Positions 12,001-24,277 of a DNA stretch of 64,000 bases are shown here, piece by piece. The DNA is taken from assembly GCF_000237925.1 (NCBI RefSeq), contig NC_031502.1, forward strand, positions 41,594,655-41,658,654. The letters are read 5' to 3'. Both the position numbers and the translations under genes were made by a program. Origin of the DNA: Schistosoma mansoni (Eukaryota > Platyhelminthes > Trematoda > Strigeidida > Schistosomatidae). Each line of letters begins with the position of its first letter. Position 1 is the stretch's first letter. The notes below the pieces were generated by a model. That model ran no database searches. It had not been told where the DNA came from and was given only the letters and a program-made list of their open reading frames with translations.

Positions 12001-15000
12001 GCTTGTGGTGAAAACAACATCCTGGTACATGAAAACACCTAGAGGTGGAAATTTTAATTTACCTATTAATAAATACTGAACAGTTGTGCTTTAAAATTTT
12101 GTCCACTTTGTCTTTCATTTTTTGCTTTTCAGCTAGTTCTAATTCAGCCACCTTCGAAATAGCATCTACTTGGATCTTGCTTCCAAATACTTTAATTTTA
12201 TCTGCATCCATAGGAGTGTTGGCGATCAGTATTTTGGCATTTTCCACTCGTTTAGGTTGATTAACACCAGGTCGTTTATCCAGAAGAAAGCCTTCATCCA
12301 AATAAGAATCAGTCATGGTTCCACCCAGCTTCTGAATAATCTGTAAATCGAATAGTCTGGTGAGTCTCATGAGTGAGCAGTATCTGTTAAACATGATAGA
12401 AACTTTAGCTACTTACTTGAATAGCATCAAGATTTCCACTACCCTTGAGACGAAGAACAGCATTTACAGCTAAATTTGCAAAGTGTTCTTTATGTTGTGT
12501 CAGAAGCTTGGAACTTAAAGTTGTACGTGCAATACTTAACAGACGCTCACGAAACTCAGCGTCTGACTGGTCTAATGACTGGTGTGCAGCGGAATCAAGA
12601 GCCACCAAGGCCAGTTTGGTAGCCTCACGCCAACCTTGTACAATAGTTTGAGGATGAAGCTTAGCAGCGATCAACTGTTCACCTTCCTAAGTAACAACAA
12701 TGAAAATAAAGCAACGAAATTAGCAGTTAAATTTATGAAATCACTAACCTGTTAGGAATGATACTTATTAAGACCCCATATATAAACTGATACTAAAGTA
12801 TTTAGTGTTACTACACGAGTTATGATCTGTATATTGAAATGTACTGGTGTCTCCAACTTCTCCAGTCTAAAACTTATCGTCTTACAGTCATTTTCTTCGT
12901 TAATGTTTTAATGCCCATCTTATTTCGAAAACGTCAAACTGGAGTTTGCAAACAATTTCCCTTTTTAACTAAGTAATAGATATTAAAACTCGGCAAGGTT
13001 GTTGTTTAAAATAATGGGTATTGCTAGGCTCAAGCCTAAAGGGGGATAGCTTAACGAGGCATATACATATTCAGCAGTTATGTCCCAAGTAGTGTAAAAG
13101 GGAGGCTATAAAGTTCACTATCAGCTACTATAAATGATACACAGACCCTATTACAAACTAAGTTGTAAACTGAAGATGAACTCCAGAAGGTATATATCAT
13201 GAGGATAATATCTGTGGTCTATAGATTATATGAAAGGAAAAACCCTTCACATATCTCTTCACTAACTCAGAAGACAAAATAAGACTTTAATAATGACTAA
13301 ACTTTAAACACATCTGATTTTACTAATAACTCAACTATATGATCTCAAAGGCATTTGTGAAGCACCAACAAATAGTCAACCATTTCACTTGCGTTAGAAG
13401 TCTTAACAGCCCTGATGGGCTGGTATCTGACAAAATTTCGGCACAAATTGAGAAAGCACAGTTAGGTAAAGCCAACTTGCATTACTTGTCGAGTAGGTGA
13501 GATGTCCGCCTGACAACTAAAAGTCGAGTAATTATACAGCAGTGCGTCTTGGATTACTTTAGGGCTGCGAAAGTAGACACGTGTGGGATACAGATTATTT
13601 ATGACAGTTGTTTCTGAAGTATTGTTCGGGACGCCGAAGGTTTGCCAAAAATGACAAACCAGTTGGTGAGGCTGTGAATCTTCACCAACTGGGTTTAATA
13701 GAATGTGTTACATATGCCAAACCGCTGACCATTTTGATGTGCAATGTCAGCTGATGTAGGTGTATGCTGTAAGCTCGGGGCGGCCAGACCGAAACGTGGC
13801 ATCAGCCCGTGAGGCCGATGACAGTTGGTCGTTTTAGTGTATGCAAGCCACCTGGTTGGAATCCAAATAATAACTACAGTTAGTACTTGGAGAAATTGGA
13901 TGAAAGACTTAGAATTGTTCACTCTTGAGATGTATGCTTTTAGTCTCCATAATGATTTTGAAGTTATACTAATTTATACATACTTTTGTGATATTCAATC
14001 TTTTTTATTATGGCTCAGAATATGTTATTTCGACTTATCTGCTATAAATGTTGTTGATTTCATTCTATCATGTTAATTTGGTACGGCAACCTGCGCCTAC
14101 TCATATCTGTGCTACGTTATGAGTCTATAATAATTAACCGACTGAATCACACATAATTATTCTCTCAATCACCGGATTATTTAATGAATCAATGGGTTTA
14201 GTGCAAACGATCTCAAGTATGAAAGTTGTTGACAGATAATACTCAGTGAACAGTGATATCTAAAGTGTTTAACGGTAAGGTTAAGAGTGCATGAGAAATA
14301 GGTTTAGATCGTGACTTTTTATAAACTTAGACAGATGTTACGTACACCCAGATGCCACCTACTCGGACGTACAATGTTGGCTGGTATCGTGGTAAGCTGG
14401 AAGAAAGCTGAGAGAGCCGAAATAAGACCTGATCTCAGTAACTGTTGACTAAGGCTAGGCCGTGAGATATGAACTACTTATTAGAGGTAATAATATCCCT
14501 TACCGATAATAAGATACTTTCTATGACAAGACCCGAAATTGATCTGTGTAACTGTTATGCTCTCACAAAGACAATGAATGGCAATTTTGGGATCTATTTA
14601 TAAACCAATACTATGCATACATTTTTTTATCGCATAATCGCTAAATACCTAAACTATTCATGTCTCTCTTATTATTTTGACCTGCAGATTATTATTATAC
14701 GATTTACAATTCTCGAGGTATCCCTAGTCTATTAATTACTGCCTCCCACATTCACAGACACATTTGGCTGAATATTGTACAAATGTTATTTTCTATTTTA
14801 TTGGTACGACGCGATGTGTCTGTTTGGTATATAAACTCATTATGTTTGAAATATAATGATTCATACCGCAGAGGCTGTTCTGGACTTAACTGGCTGAGTT
14901 AGGCAGAAAGCAGGACCAATACGGACTCTAGACTGCTCGTACGGTTTTCGTGTATCATTGGTCTGGTCGATCACAATGGCGTGGGTGTATACACTCTTTA

Positions 15001-15833
15001 TTCCCTTAAAGCGTGAGATTAGAATTATTTAATATCTTACCTTATACGAACTAATTCTTTTTTCCTGTACTATATCGTTATACAATCTTTTATATATTAC
15101 TAATATTGAAGTAACTACTTCTATGAATTTGGTGTTCATCTTGTTGTGCTAATGAGGCATGGCAACTTGGACTGATGCATATAGGTGCCTGATCTTAGGT
15201 TGTAGCTGACTGACTTAGACAACCTCAGCACATAAAGTCATCAACAGGTTATTACTAGGTATTAGGGGACATATAACCAAGGTATAATTTGATTGAAAAG
15301 TTAGATCACACAGCAAGAAAAGTTAAAAAGCAGTTGTCCAACTAATTTACACCGAGAGCTACCAAATGATTTTGAATATACCCATAGGACTACAGTCATC
15401 AGCATTTACTAGTGATTATTAGTAACAGTTTGGACAACTTACACGCAATAATTCTGCAGCTAGAACAGTTACTGAAGTTGTACCATCACCAACCTCATCA
15501 TCTTGAACTTTACTCATTTCTAAATTGAAATAAGTAATAAACAGAATTAGGATTAAACATACCAACAAGGATTTTAGCTGCAGGATTATCTACACCGATT
15601 GACTTCAAAATAGTAGCACCATCATTTGTCACTTCGACAGTATCGCCGGGTGAGAGGAGGATTTTGTCCATTCCTTTAGGACCCAAAGTAGTCTTAACAA
15701 GATCACCGATAGCAATAGCTCCAATGAAGGAAGACTAAAATAAAGATACTGAAGTGTAACTTACAAGTCGAGCGGTTTCTGCCTTTTCTTCATCGGCACC
15801 AGCACTTAGAATTGAAATTGGTTGAAGTGAGAG
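9046..15833 (-). CDS. CCT2: T-complex protein 1 subunit beta (CCT2 chaperonin)
   Basis: This is subunit beta of the cytosolic TRiC/CCT chaperonin, which folds actin, tubulin and other proteins with ATP. Exons (minus strand, 5' to 3'): 15765-15833, 15563-15734, 15443-15519, 12417-12686, 12063-12340, 11375-11549, 9378-9759, 9046-9212. All junctions keep phase and have GT-AG ends. They give 529 codons plus stop; mammalian CCT2 has 535 residues. Visible group II chaperonin motifs are TLGPKGMDK (about residue 40), NDGATIL (about 61) and GDGTTS (about 92) for ATP binding, then GGEIVSTFD, the GGGAMEM segment and a C-terminal [13 protein letters not shown]. No start codon precedes the first exon in phase; an AUG from a trans-spliced leader fits exactly (separate entry). 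The two 5' introns are 30 and 43 bp; later ones reach 2.76 kb and hold LINE fragments. Subunit identity is clear from resemblance to human CCT2; only the start is uncertain. Confidence 0.95.
10488..11017 (-). mobile_element. LINE-B 3' end, 5'-truncated copy in a CCT2 intron
   Basis: This is a minus-strand fragment of the C-terminal reverse-transcriptase ORF and 3' UTR of a non-LTR element. The frame 10722-10943 reads [20 protein letters not shown] and later [17 protein letters not shown], the typical LINE C-terminus of this family in flukes. Upstream on the minus strand comes a [15 protein letters not shown] stretch, where the copy is cut. The 3' end finishes in a short (GACT)n repeat (plus strand AGTCAGTCAGTC). 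TAAATATAT occurs directly outside both ends (10479-10487 and 11018-11026), which looks like a target-site duplication. It lies in the 1.6-kb intron between CCT2 exons 6 and 7, in the same orientation as the gene. Confidence 0.8.
13395..14115 (+). mobile_element. Old LINE-B C-terminal fragment in a CCT2 intron
   Basis: The plus-strand translation in broken frames recalls the C-terminal half of the LINE-B ORF: a [21 protein letters not shown] run, then EAVNLHQL, then a region like the GWxPRD..WLETL segment, followed near 14.07 kb by a 3'-UTR-like block (GGTACGGCAACCTGCGCC). Several stops and frameshifts show that it is old. It lies in the 2.76-kb intron between CCT2 exons 3 and 4, opposite in orientation to the gene. 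The assignment rests on remembered family sequence and on the other copies in this window. Confidence 0.6.
15112..15216 (+). repeat. LINE-B 3' UTR remnant
   Basis: The sequence TTGGTGTTCATCTTGTTGTG, followed by an ATGAGGCATGGCAACTT block and ending GGTTGTAGCTGACTGACT, matches the reverse complement of the 3' UTR of the copy at 10488-11017 in order and spacing. Only the 3' end is recognisable. Confidence 0.55.
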
Positions 15834-15870
15834 CTAATTAAAATGAAGAGAATAAGCGACAAACTTAAGA
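15834..15870 (-). other. Putative spliced-leader acceptor before CCT2 exon 1
   Basis: On the minus strand a T-rich stretch ending TTTTAATTAG directly precedes the first CCT2 exon. The schistosome spliced leader is known to end in AUG. Joined here, that AUG would be in phase with the exon and give [10 protein letters not shown], which aligns with the start of other CCT2 proteins. The nearest upstream genomic ATG (15898-15900) runs into a stop and has no donor. The sequence shows the acceptor and the phase; leader addition is inference. Confidence 0.5.
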
Positions 15871-16144
15871 CAGACAATAATAATCTGTTAGTTAAGACAT
15901 TGTGATATACTTAAATGAGTCACCAATGAGACTTAGAAGACGTTAGAATTCAATATGCAAGTCAAATTCAGCGTAGGATCGGACTAAAAATGCTTTTTAT
16001 TCAACTCAAGGAGCGATATTTACAAAGTCTTGCCTGGAGTGAAAATGAACTTCTATAGGGTGAACTACAACTTGGAATACCTAACTTCCAACACGTAGAA
16101 GAACAGCACTCGGATAACACACAAAAATGTTAAGCAGAGAGAAG

Positions 16145-16719
16145 GAAGGATTTGAAAGTGACCAACTTGATCTCGTGTGCTGTTACGGGTATGAGGGCTA
16201 ATATCACTTCCCGGCTGCCCACACCGTGGAAGGGTATTTCTTGAGGGACCTGAAAGAGAAGTTGGATTAGTGTTGGTCTTAACGACCTGGGAGCGTGACC
16301 GCAGTGCCCAAGGGACAACTGCTTGAGGCCGGTCACGCACGGCCTTTTTGTGGGGGATTTTTGAAATGTTAGCTCCGTTCTTCAAAGGACCTTACCGCCG
16401 CAGACGGAAATCCGTGGGATAAGGCGAGGTGTGCATTTTTAGGGTCGACCTTTTCTAACCCCACTCCACCTTGTGGGAAGGCAGTATCGCTGTCATGCTG
16501 GTTGTCTCTAGGAAATACCTTACTGCCGTCACACCTCTGTACAGTCAGCAGTACGACTTCGCCTTTGGACCTTGGGATTGCTGCTTTTAGTCTTACCGCT
16601 CTTCAACCGACCTGTCTGGCATGGTAGGACCTCGAGGAACGATTGTTCCAGCCAGCATAGCTCGATTGCTCCATCACGATAGGCAAGCCCGACCACCACG
16701 TCAAGGTAGCAGCAACGGT
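16145..16719 (-). mobile_element. LINE-B 5'-end copy, 3' part missing
   Basis: This 575-bp block is the reverse complement of 37075-37650, the 5' end of the LINE-B copy in VTI1A intron 2. Both contain the same 5'-UTR sequence and an open frame beginning MKNGANISKIPHKKAVRDRP. The match stops on one side at the LINE-B 5' end and on the other about 570 bases in, so this copy keeps the 5' end and lacks the rest. That is the opposite of normal 5' truncation. It lies upstream of CCT2, with no A-tail visible. Confidence 0.75.
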
Positions 16720-18600
16720 AGAGAAGCATTTCCAGAAAATGGTAATATACAACCTGTTGAAGCTTTACTTTCCGGCGAATGCTTGGAGAATTCGCTTGCT
16801 GCAAGAAATATTCATAGCGACTTTTCAAAGTATGTATAGAAATATTAGCTCACGTTACAGCTATGAAATTAATCATACTGTATCAGCTTCAAGACGTCCG
16901 ACCACTCCTTACCACTTTTGCTAGTGCAGGTATATTTTGAAATTCATCTCGACATAATTTAAAGTAGTTTGTTGTTTTGTATAACCTTGAAATTAGTTCC
17001 TATGTAGTTAGTCACTCAAAAAAGAACAAATCCCACAAGTGTTAGATTTTTAGGCCAATTTCGTCACTTAACAAGTTTGATCACAAACATGTAAGGAGAC
17101 CGCGCCCCACTATTGTCTAGATGTTTGCCTTAGTGAGTTTAAAAGCCAATGGTGTGAAAATTACAAGAATACAAACAATGCCTCAAAAGTCCATGAGTCT
17201 TAAACCCCGAAATTATCACCGAAGTAACTGCTTTTATAAATTTGATGTTGGTCCTACGTTGTAGCTGACTGAAACAAATGATCTTTGACCTGGCATATTA
17301 TTTTGACTTTTTAACTAAGTACTCAATGGTAGACTACTATAACTGGAAATGATGGAGATTTATGAGATAATCATTCCTGAAGTTAATCTCAAGCTTCTCA
17401 GAACTACTGACCAACAGTTGTACAGCATCTCCTTGAAGACATCAGTTGACAGTGCTACTTATCGGAAACATTTTTAAACTGACAAACGCGTGTTGTGAAA
17501 ACCTTCCCGTTCGATACTTACAAACCAAGGATTTTCCTTTGAATGTCCTCCCAAGGTGTAGGATAAGGGGGAACCCAGAATAGTCTGTTCTTGAGCACAT
17601 CTTCAAGTTTTCAGACGGTCTTATGCAGGTACTACTGATGATTTCGCATGAATCCTGGATCTTCTAGACGGGAACATGCACATGAAACGCTTAATTAAAT
17701 GAACTGAAAGAAACAAACTGGTAACTGACAGACACGAGCGTGTCATGGTAAAAATAAGAAAATCTATTTTTAAATTACAGAAAATTTTTCTTCCACTGTG
17801 TCTGCCCTTTCGTCTTTAAAATGAAGAATCTAACCCAACAACATGCAGTTGGTCCAGTTTCCCTAGTTCTAGTTCAATAATATAGCAACCTGGTCTTTTG
17901 GGAAAGTTCATTACGAAACCAAAATAGATCTACCTCCTTTAAAACATTAACGGGAAAGTCACGAATGCCCACCAAAACTTAAGCATTAAACAAAGAAAAA
18001 CATGACAACCAACCATGATTCGCTCAGATTATACCGTCCCACGCTGATAGTTGACAACAAACACAAGATTGCCCCCTTTCAACCGTCAATATTTCCGTTG
18101 TACTCTTTATGAATATAGAAACAAATTCACGAAACAACACATTCGTCTTAAGTCCTGATAAACTGGTAAATATTTTCCTATTTTTTATGACGTTATGTAG
18201 TTCAAGTTGTCTTCGAGCGATAATACATCGCTCGTCTTTTGACTACTTTAAGTATATTTTTCCATGAGTTAAATAAGCTCTTATGAACAATGACATAGTA
18301 AGAAACTCGATTTCACAAAACACGACTTATTTTGGAGGTGTGAGACCCCTAAAGTAGTTTTAAGAGTAACATTCAGATGAAAGAATTACTCGGTGTACTT
18401 ACTAGCTGATGATTATGTCTGTTAAGATCTCTTTTAATGCTACTCTTTAAACTCTGAGGGTGGTTGTTTACGACTAGAGTAGACGCAGCGGACATAAGTC
18501 AAAAGTAATTGTGGTTATTTAGTTCCTTAAGATGGAATAGACAGCTTACAACGCAACTAATACATCAGAGTACTGAATTCCTTGAACGTCATATATAACG

Positions 18601-18602
<2 letters not shown>
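16720..18602. other. Intergenic DNA, no feature recognised
   Basis: About 1.9 kb upstream of CCT2 shows no exon of a known family and no complete repeat. A short run near 17245-17285 (TGTTGGTCCTACGTTGTAGC, then TGACTGA) may be a trace of a LINE-B 3' UTR. Frames of up to 72 codons near the left edge belong to the LINE-B block or are shadows. Confidence 0.5.

Positions 18603-18661
<59 letters not shown>
18603..18661. repeat. (AT)n microsatellite, about 29 units
   Basis: An uninterrupted AT dinucleotide run. Copies of ATAACGTCAT or close variants flank it on both sides, so the run appears to have expanded inside a short repeated unit. It lies about 120 bp left of an LTR-element fossil. Confidence 0.95.
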
Positions 18662-18662
<1 letters not shown>

Positions 18663-18782
18663 CGTATATATAACGTCATTTTAGCAATGCTTTAAAGTTA
18701 ACTTGGAAGTCACAAAGTGATTAACCATCTCTATCGGTCTATCCATTAATACTTACCGCTGTGGAGCCACTGAAATATTACC

Positions 18783-21700
18783 ATAGCTGTAATTAAATTC
18801 CCAAAATCAATAGCTCTGTAAGTGTTCGACACTGGATGCTGATAACTTTAGTTTTAACAGACTAATTAAGCTGAAGGCGCTCGGTCATGCATCCGTACCA
18901 GATCACGTTTCGGAACGGCATGCGCAACATCTCCTTTGCACATGGTCCCTAACAAGTACAGCAACGATTGGCGTCCAACTAGTAACTGTCGGCGTTTGAA
19001 TGCAAAAACCATTCCCAATCGTCACACGTTGCCTCACATTCACGATTTGACAGCTACCTTGAAAGGTACAACTGACATTTCGAAAATCGACTTGGTTGAA
19101 GCCTATAACGAAATGCCTATGGCTGATGACGATATTCCAAAAATCGCTTTCATAACTCATTTCGGACTCTACGACTTTTTGCGAATGCCATTCTGGATTA
19201 CCCAGGACCCACTACCATTAAGCAATTGCGTACATTTAACGGTCTCGTAAGTTTCTGTGGACGGTTCACACCGAAATGCGCATCCATCATGAAACTGATA
19301 ACCGACCAACTCCGCGGAAATGCCAAATCAATTAATCTAGACGACACCGAGCGAAAAGCATTCTCCAAAATTAAGGAATTCATCGCAAAGGCAATCCTGC
19401 TAGCATACCAGGGCACTCAAGCGCCCATAAGTATCGCAGTAGACGCATCCAACTCAACAATCGGAAGAGTCTTACAAAAATAGGTTAGCCACTCTTGAAA
19501 AACTTTCGGATTTCCCTCGAGACGTTTGTGGACACTGAATCGAGGTACAGCACGTTCGGTAGGGAACTCCTGGCTATGTATTGTGTTGTAGGGCATTTTC
19601 AACACTATCGAGGGCAGAGAATTCACGCATTTTACCGATCATAAACCTCTAACCTTCTCTTTAGGCTCATCCTCAGACAAGTACTCACCTCGTGAGTCTC
19701 GACAACTGGACTACATCTCGCAGTTCGCTTCAGATATACAACACATTTCTGGAGTATACAATGTAGCTGCAAACGCCTTGTCTCGTATAAGTTCCTTGAA
19801 CAGTTTCCAAGGAATTGACCTTCTTAAACTCGCTCAGCTTCAAAAAGAAGACACTGAACTTCAGCACAGGTTATCATTAACAACCCTTAAACTGCGCATT
19901 AAACTGATGGGAACAGGCAAAAAAACCTTACTATGTGACACATATACAGGAAGGGATCGCCCAATCGTGCCGAAACATTATTGACGCAGCGTCTTCAGTA
20001 CTTTGCACAAACTTTCCTATCCAGGTGTAGCTGCATCCATCAAGCTTATAGCACAACGGTTTTGCTGGCCTGGTATGGATTAAAACGTGAGGGGTTGAGC
20101 ACGCTCCTGTGTAAGCTACCAAAAATCTAAGGTCATTAGACACAACAAATGTCCCTTAGGCTCATTCGAAACTCCCTGTGCTCGTTTCGACCATGTTCAT
20201 CTGGATTCGGTAGGACCTTTACCAGATTCAAATGGATGCTGTTAACCTGACTACACCGTTTCATTCGATGACAAGAAGCAGCACCTATTAAGGACATCAC
20301 TGCTGGGACGGTGGCCCGCGCCTTCGTCGAACGATGGGTAGCAAATTTTGACTGCTCTTCAACCATCACTACAGACCGCGGACGCCAGTTTGAATCTAAA
20401 CTTTTCCGTTGTCTGACCACACTATTAGGAATCACACGCTTCCGAACGACCGCCTACCACTCACAAGCGAACGGGTTGGTAGAACTTATATATTGACAAC
20501 TAAAAGCTTCTCTATCAGCTTCAAACGTTTCACAGTGAACCGGTGCTCTTCCACTCGTCTTCTTAGGCATCCGCATTGCAGTGGAAACTGATATCCTATA
20601 CACTGCAGCTCAACTCGTCATGGAACGACACTTCGACCTCCAGGAGACTTTGTGGATCCTTCGTTTCCTTCAATGACCGTGGATCTAAACTCTTACACGA
20701 GCGGGCTTACAATCGCAATACGTTCAGTTAAACCTGTTTCCACTCGACCTCAGTCAACTGATGTTTTCGTTGAACCTGACTGACGATATAGTAGACATGT
20801 CTTCGTATGTCGAGACTCACATCGACGATCTCTCGAATCAGAATACGAAAGACCCTTCAAATTTTTTTAGCGCGAACCCAAGTACTATATAGTCTATAGG
20901 AATGGCACTAACGATAGCATCATTATCGACCGAATCAAAGCAGTGTATTTAGAAGGAAATCCTATCCACGTCGATTTACCTTCGGTACAATCGAACGGCA
21001 TGGCTCCTACACTTATAATACCTCATCCGATAGCCAACACCCATGTTCATACTTCGTCAGTATCTAAAAATTAACCTAGACAACGTGTACTGGAAGAAGA
21101 GTAAGATTTCCAGAACATTGAAACGACCGTTGCACGTACGACACTAGCTAACGTTTTGCTTTATCGCGATTTTCTTTTGTATTATGTTTAATAAAATTTC
21201 ATATGCTTGTACTTATATATTTATTCCAAAAAACTTTTTTCCTGATATGCGTATATTTCTTTTTTTAAAAAACCGAAAAAAGTTCTGTTTAAATCTCTGT
21301 GACGCTATAGCATGTGTATGAGTTTATTTACTTATTTTCGTCAGCATTGAGTCTTTAGGCGCGTACAAGTGTATTTCGACATGCACTTACACAATCTATT
21401 CTTTCTTTTCCAGGACGGCTGGAAAAGACGGCAAAAAGAGCGATGAAGTTAACGAGGAACCGAAGTTCTCACTGTACGTTCTTTTCCTTATTATTATGTT
21501 GTACTTCATTGCCCCTTATAGTAAGAAAAGTCAACAAACGCTGCAAACATAACAAGCTATCAGAAGAGTATTTACCAACGACCAACTCGTTGGGTTTCAA
21601 CTTCTGGCTGGCCACATCGTAGGGTCATCACTAACTCACTAGGTGGGAGTGATCTGTAGCTGTAAATAATTCCCCAAAATCAATAGCTCTTTAAGTGTTG

Positions 21701-21973
21701 GGCTTTGGATACTGACCACATTAGTTTTAATGAACTCAATTATTTGAAAGCGCTTGGTCATGCATCCGCACCAGATCACGAGTTGAAACAACGTGCTCAA
21801 CTTCTCCTGCGATCACTAACCAGTATGGATCAGTCACTTCTCGGTATGTCGATAATCTATCGAATATATCCTCCAGCCTCCTTTCTTTTGACTTTTGATT
21901 TCACTGGGTGTGCACGATTCATCTGTGTTGGTGGTTAAAATGTTGTCAAACTGCGATACCTGTGGCATCCTCA
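18783..21973 (+). mobile_element. Old Boudicca-like LTR element, partial
   Basis: This is an older relative of the element at 355-5657. It starts with a partial 5' LTR (about 18783-18925) that passes straight into reverse-transcriptase sequence, so the leader, gag and protease regions are absent. RT, RNase H and integrase regions follow in order to about 21.1 kb, then an AT-rich stretch and a 3' LTR-like region at 21655-21973. It is heavily decayed, with many breaks, and is not functional. It lies between the CCT2 and PPIL6 genes. Confidence 0.85.
21655..21973 (+). repeat. 3' LTR of the old Boudicca-like fossil
   Basis: It begins TGTAGCTGTAAATAATTCCC exactly as the young LTR does, keeps scattered blocks such as GGTCATGCATCCGCACCAGA, and ends near CATCCTCA. 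It is much more diverged than the LTRs of the young element, which supports an old age. Confidence 0.75.
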
Positions 21974-22690
21974 ATGTAATCCAGGTAAGGTATTACCACA
22001 AGGTGTGACTTAGACTCAGGCTAGTAGGTCACCCTTCCAACGCAATCAGACCAGACTCATCATTCACGCGGGCGATCTTTACTACTGTCACGGGGCACAG
22101 TTAGTGGCCTTTTATATTTTTACAATTAGAGCACAAATCGAAATCGGACTGGGTACGTGAAAGATATTTGTTAGTCTGTGGAATTATTTGTATCCTTTCC
22201 TAGTATACCATGATTTATCTATCTGCTCGTCTGATAACCTTATTCCACCTTAATACTGATCGAGCACTTGACACTCTGAACCGTTTGAACGCATTTAGGC
22301 AAAATTCACATTGGACCTTTCCAATATATTTCTGGAGTTCTTTTATCATGGAAGAACCCTAGAGTATTATGACTCCTGTGAAGTTGCTGGGCTCCCAGTT
22401 CCAGTACCGTTTCTGTTTTAGTACGATTCTTAAGGATTCTAGTGCGTGCCACCATTAATGCGTCCAACTACGGTGGGATTAGACTCTGAAATTAATCCAC
22501 TACTACTTTGTTTCCTTTCAGTTCTATCCTATGGCTTTTAAGCCCATATATTATCGCTATGTCAGTTAATTACATTGCCTTGATGTACATTCAATAATAA
22601 TGCCGTCTAAGTTTTTAATCAAGTCACTAGTTGTCGAATAATGGGAACAAAATGAATGCAATATTTATTCGTATAAGATTTAATAAGGGT
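21974..22690. other. Gap between two LTR fossils, nothing recognised
   Basis: About 0.7 kb without coding signal. It may be the original flank of one or both neighbouring fossils, or decayed element sequence that I cannot match. Confidence 0.4.
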
Positions 22691-23930
22691 TGTAGTGGTA
22701 ATTAAATACTTAAAATAAATAACTCTGCAAGTCTTCGACATTTGACCACATTGGTTTTAACGGACCCTCCTAATTGAAGTTGCTCAGTCACGCTTTTGCA
22801 CCAGATTACGTGTGGGTACGCCGAGCTACGCGTCTACTACATCTGCTAGCCAGCTCAGACCAAACGTCCCTTCGGCATACCGATAGCCCTTCAAATATAT
22901 TTTCGAACTCCTTTATTCCTGACTTCTGAATTGACATATTCGGTTGAAAAATTCCGATTATGAAAGGTGTTGCGTGTGTAGGAGTCGTCAGGCTACGAAT
23001 ATTTGTGGCATCTTTAGTGGTGAGACCAAAGTGATATGGTACACCAATTCGAAAATTGTGAGTATTTTCCTTGTTGGAACATTGTATATCAATTTTTTAT
23101 TTTCATTTTTCTACGTTGTGATAATGTCTACATATTTTCCGATATTTTTCTCGTTCATTGGTATGCTTTATATTCATTATGACGGAACAGACTCCTAAGT
23201 TATTTAAAATCAAGACTCTTACGTCACCCTCATTTCAGCTAAGATCATTTTGACTCGACAACATTGAAGCCTGATTTCGCTACACAAAAGCTGACTTCTA
23301 CGAACACGGCTTGACCGTTCCACGTGCACAGTTCCTGGCAGTAATGAAAGCACTACCACACGAAATCAACAGGTAAGTCACATCTAATATGTCAGCCAGT
23401 GGTGTTTCGAAACCCTACGATACTTTAAAATGATCTACTCTTAGACACAGAGGTCTGACCGACCGACAAAGACTAGATCAATTACTACTACTACTAATCT
23501 ATAACATGGCTCAGCAACGGGCATGTTGTTACGAATGGGAGAGGTCATTGGTCGGAGGACCTTCGACGATGGCCTGTTTAGACGACATTTCTTGCCTAAG
23601 CTTCCTCGGCAGGCGCAGGCAGTGCTTGTCTCGTTTCAAAACAACTCTGTAGACGAGCTTGCTGCGCCTGCCGACCGGCTTCTCGAGATTACCAGAACTC
23701 CTAACGCCGAAGATTTTTTCAGTTAAAGAAAGGCCTCACAGACCTCTGTCGTAATCTGATGCGTTACCTTACTCTCAGTCGTAAGGGTTGACGATCTCCC
23801 ACTCCTCAAAGGAGTACTTCATGAAAAGTGGTATACGAACCCAGTCAAATCAAAAGTCAAGAATGAAGGGCTTTGACGGCATATTTCGAAAGCTGTCGGT
23901 TTGCCAGTAAGCGTTTTATCTATGCTGGCT
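22691..23930 (+). mobile_element. Old Boudicca-like fragment: LTR, leader and gag
   Basis: A diverged LTR (about 22691-23016) is followed by a primer-site-like TGGTGAGACCAAAGTGATAT and a leader. Gag-like sequence from about 23178 to 23760 includes a segment similar to the RQAQAVLVSFQNN part of the young gag. Homology fades by about 23.9 kb and no pol is visible, so only the 5' third survives. It is old, with many breaks. Its right end lies about 350 bp before the PPIL6 start codon. Confidence 0.75.
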
Positions 23931-24277
23931 ATCAGTTTCAAGAGAAGCGTAGCACGACGTACTCAGCTTATTATGCATAAGCTGGGTAGTTTTTGATATC
24001 GAAAGGAGTTAAAGGGATCTTCGGCAGTTGGTTGATTGAGCTCATTTAGCTAGGGGTATTCAGTAAAACTAATATGATCAGCTTCAATGTAGAATACTTG
24101 CGAAACCACTTATTTTATTGACTTACCTACCGATACAAAACTAGAATCTACAGTGATATTTAAAATTCAAAAAAGTAATTATCACCGGCAAGAAAGTTTT
24201 TACAGCACGAATGTGAATTATGGTGTTTGATTGTACCAAAGGACAGTAACCATAGCATCTAATAAATAACATATTTC

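Noticed and set aside
13659-13692. Perfect 11-bp hairpin CCAGTTGGTGA / TCACCAACTGG
   Set aside because: It falls in LINE-B coding sequence and is explained by the codons there; nothing else suggests an RNA element.
18470-18510. Possible far-upstream CCT2 first exon (ATG TCC GCT GCG.. before a GTAAAC)
   Set aside because: The donor is weak, the intron would be 2.6 kb where 5' introns in these genes are tiny, and the peptide does not resemble other CCT2 N-termini. The spliced-leader explanation fits better.
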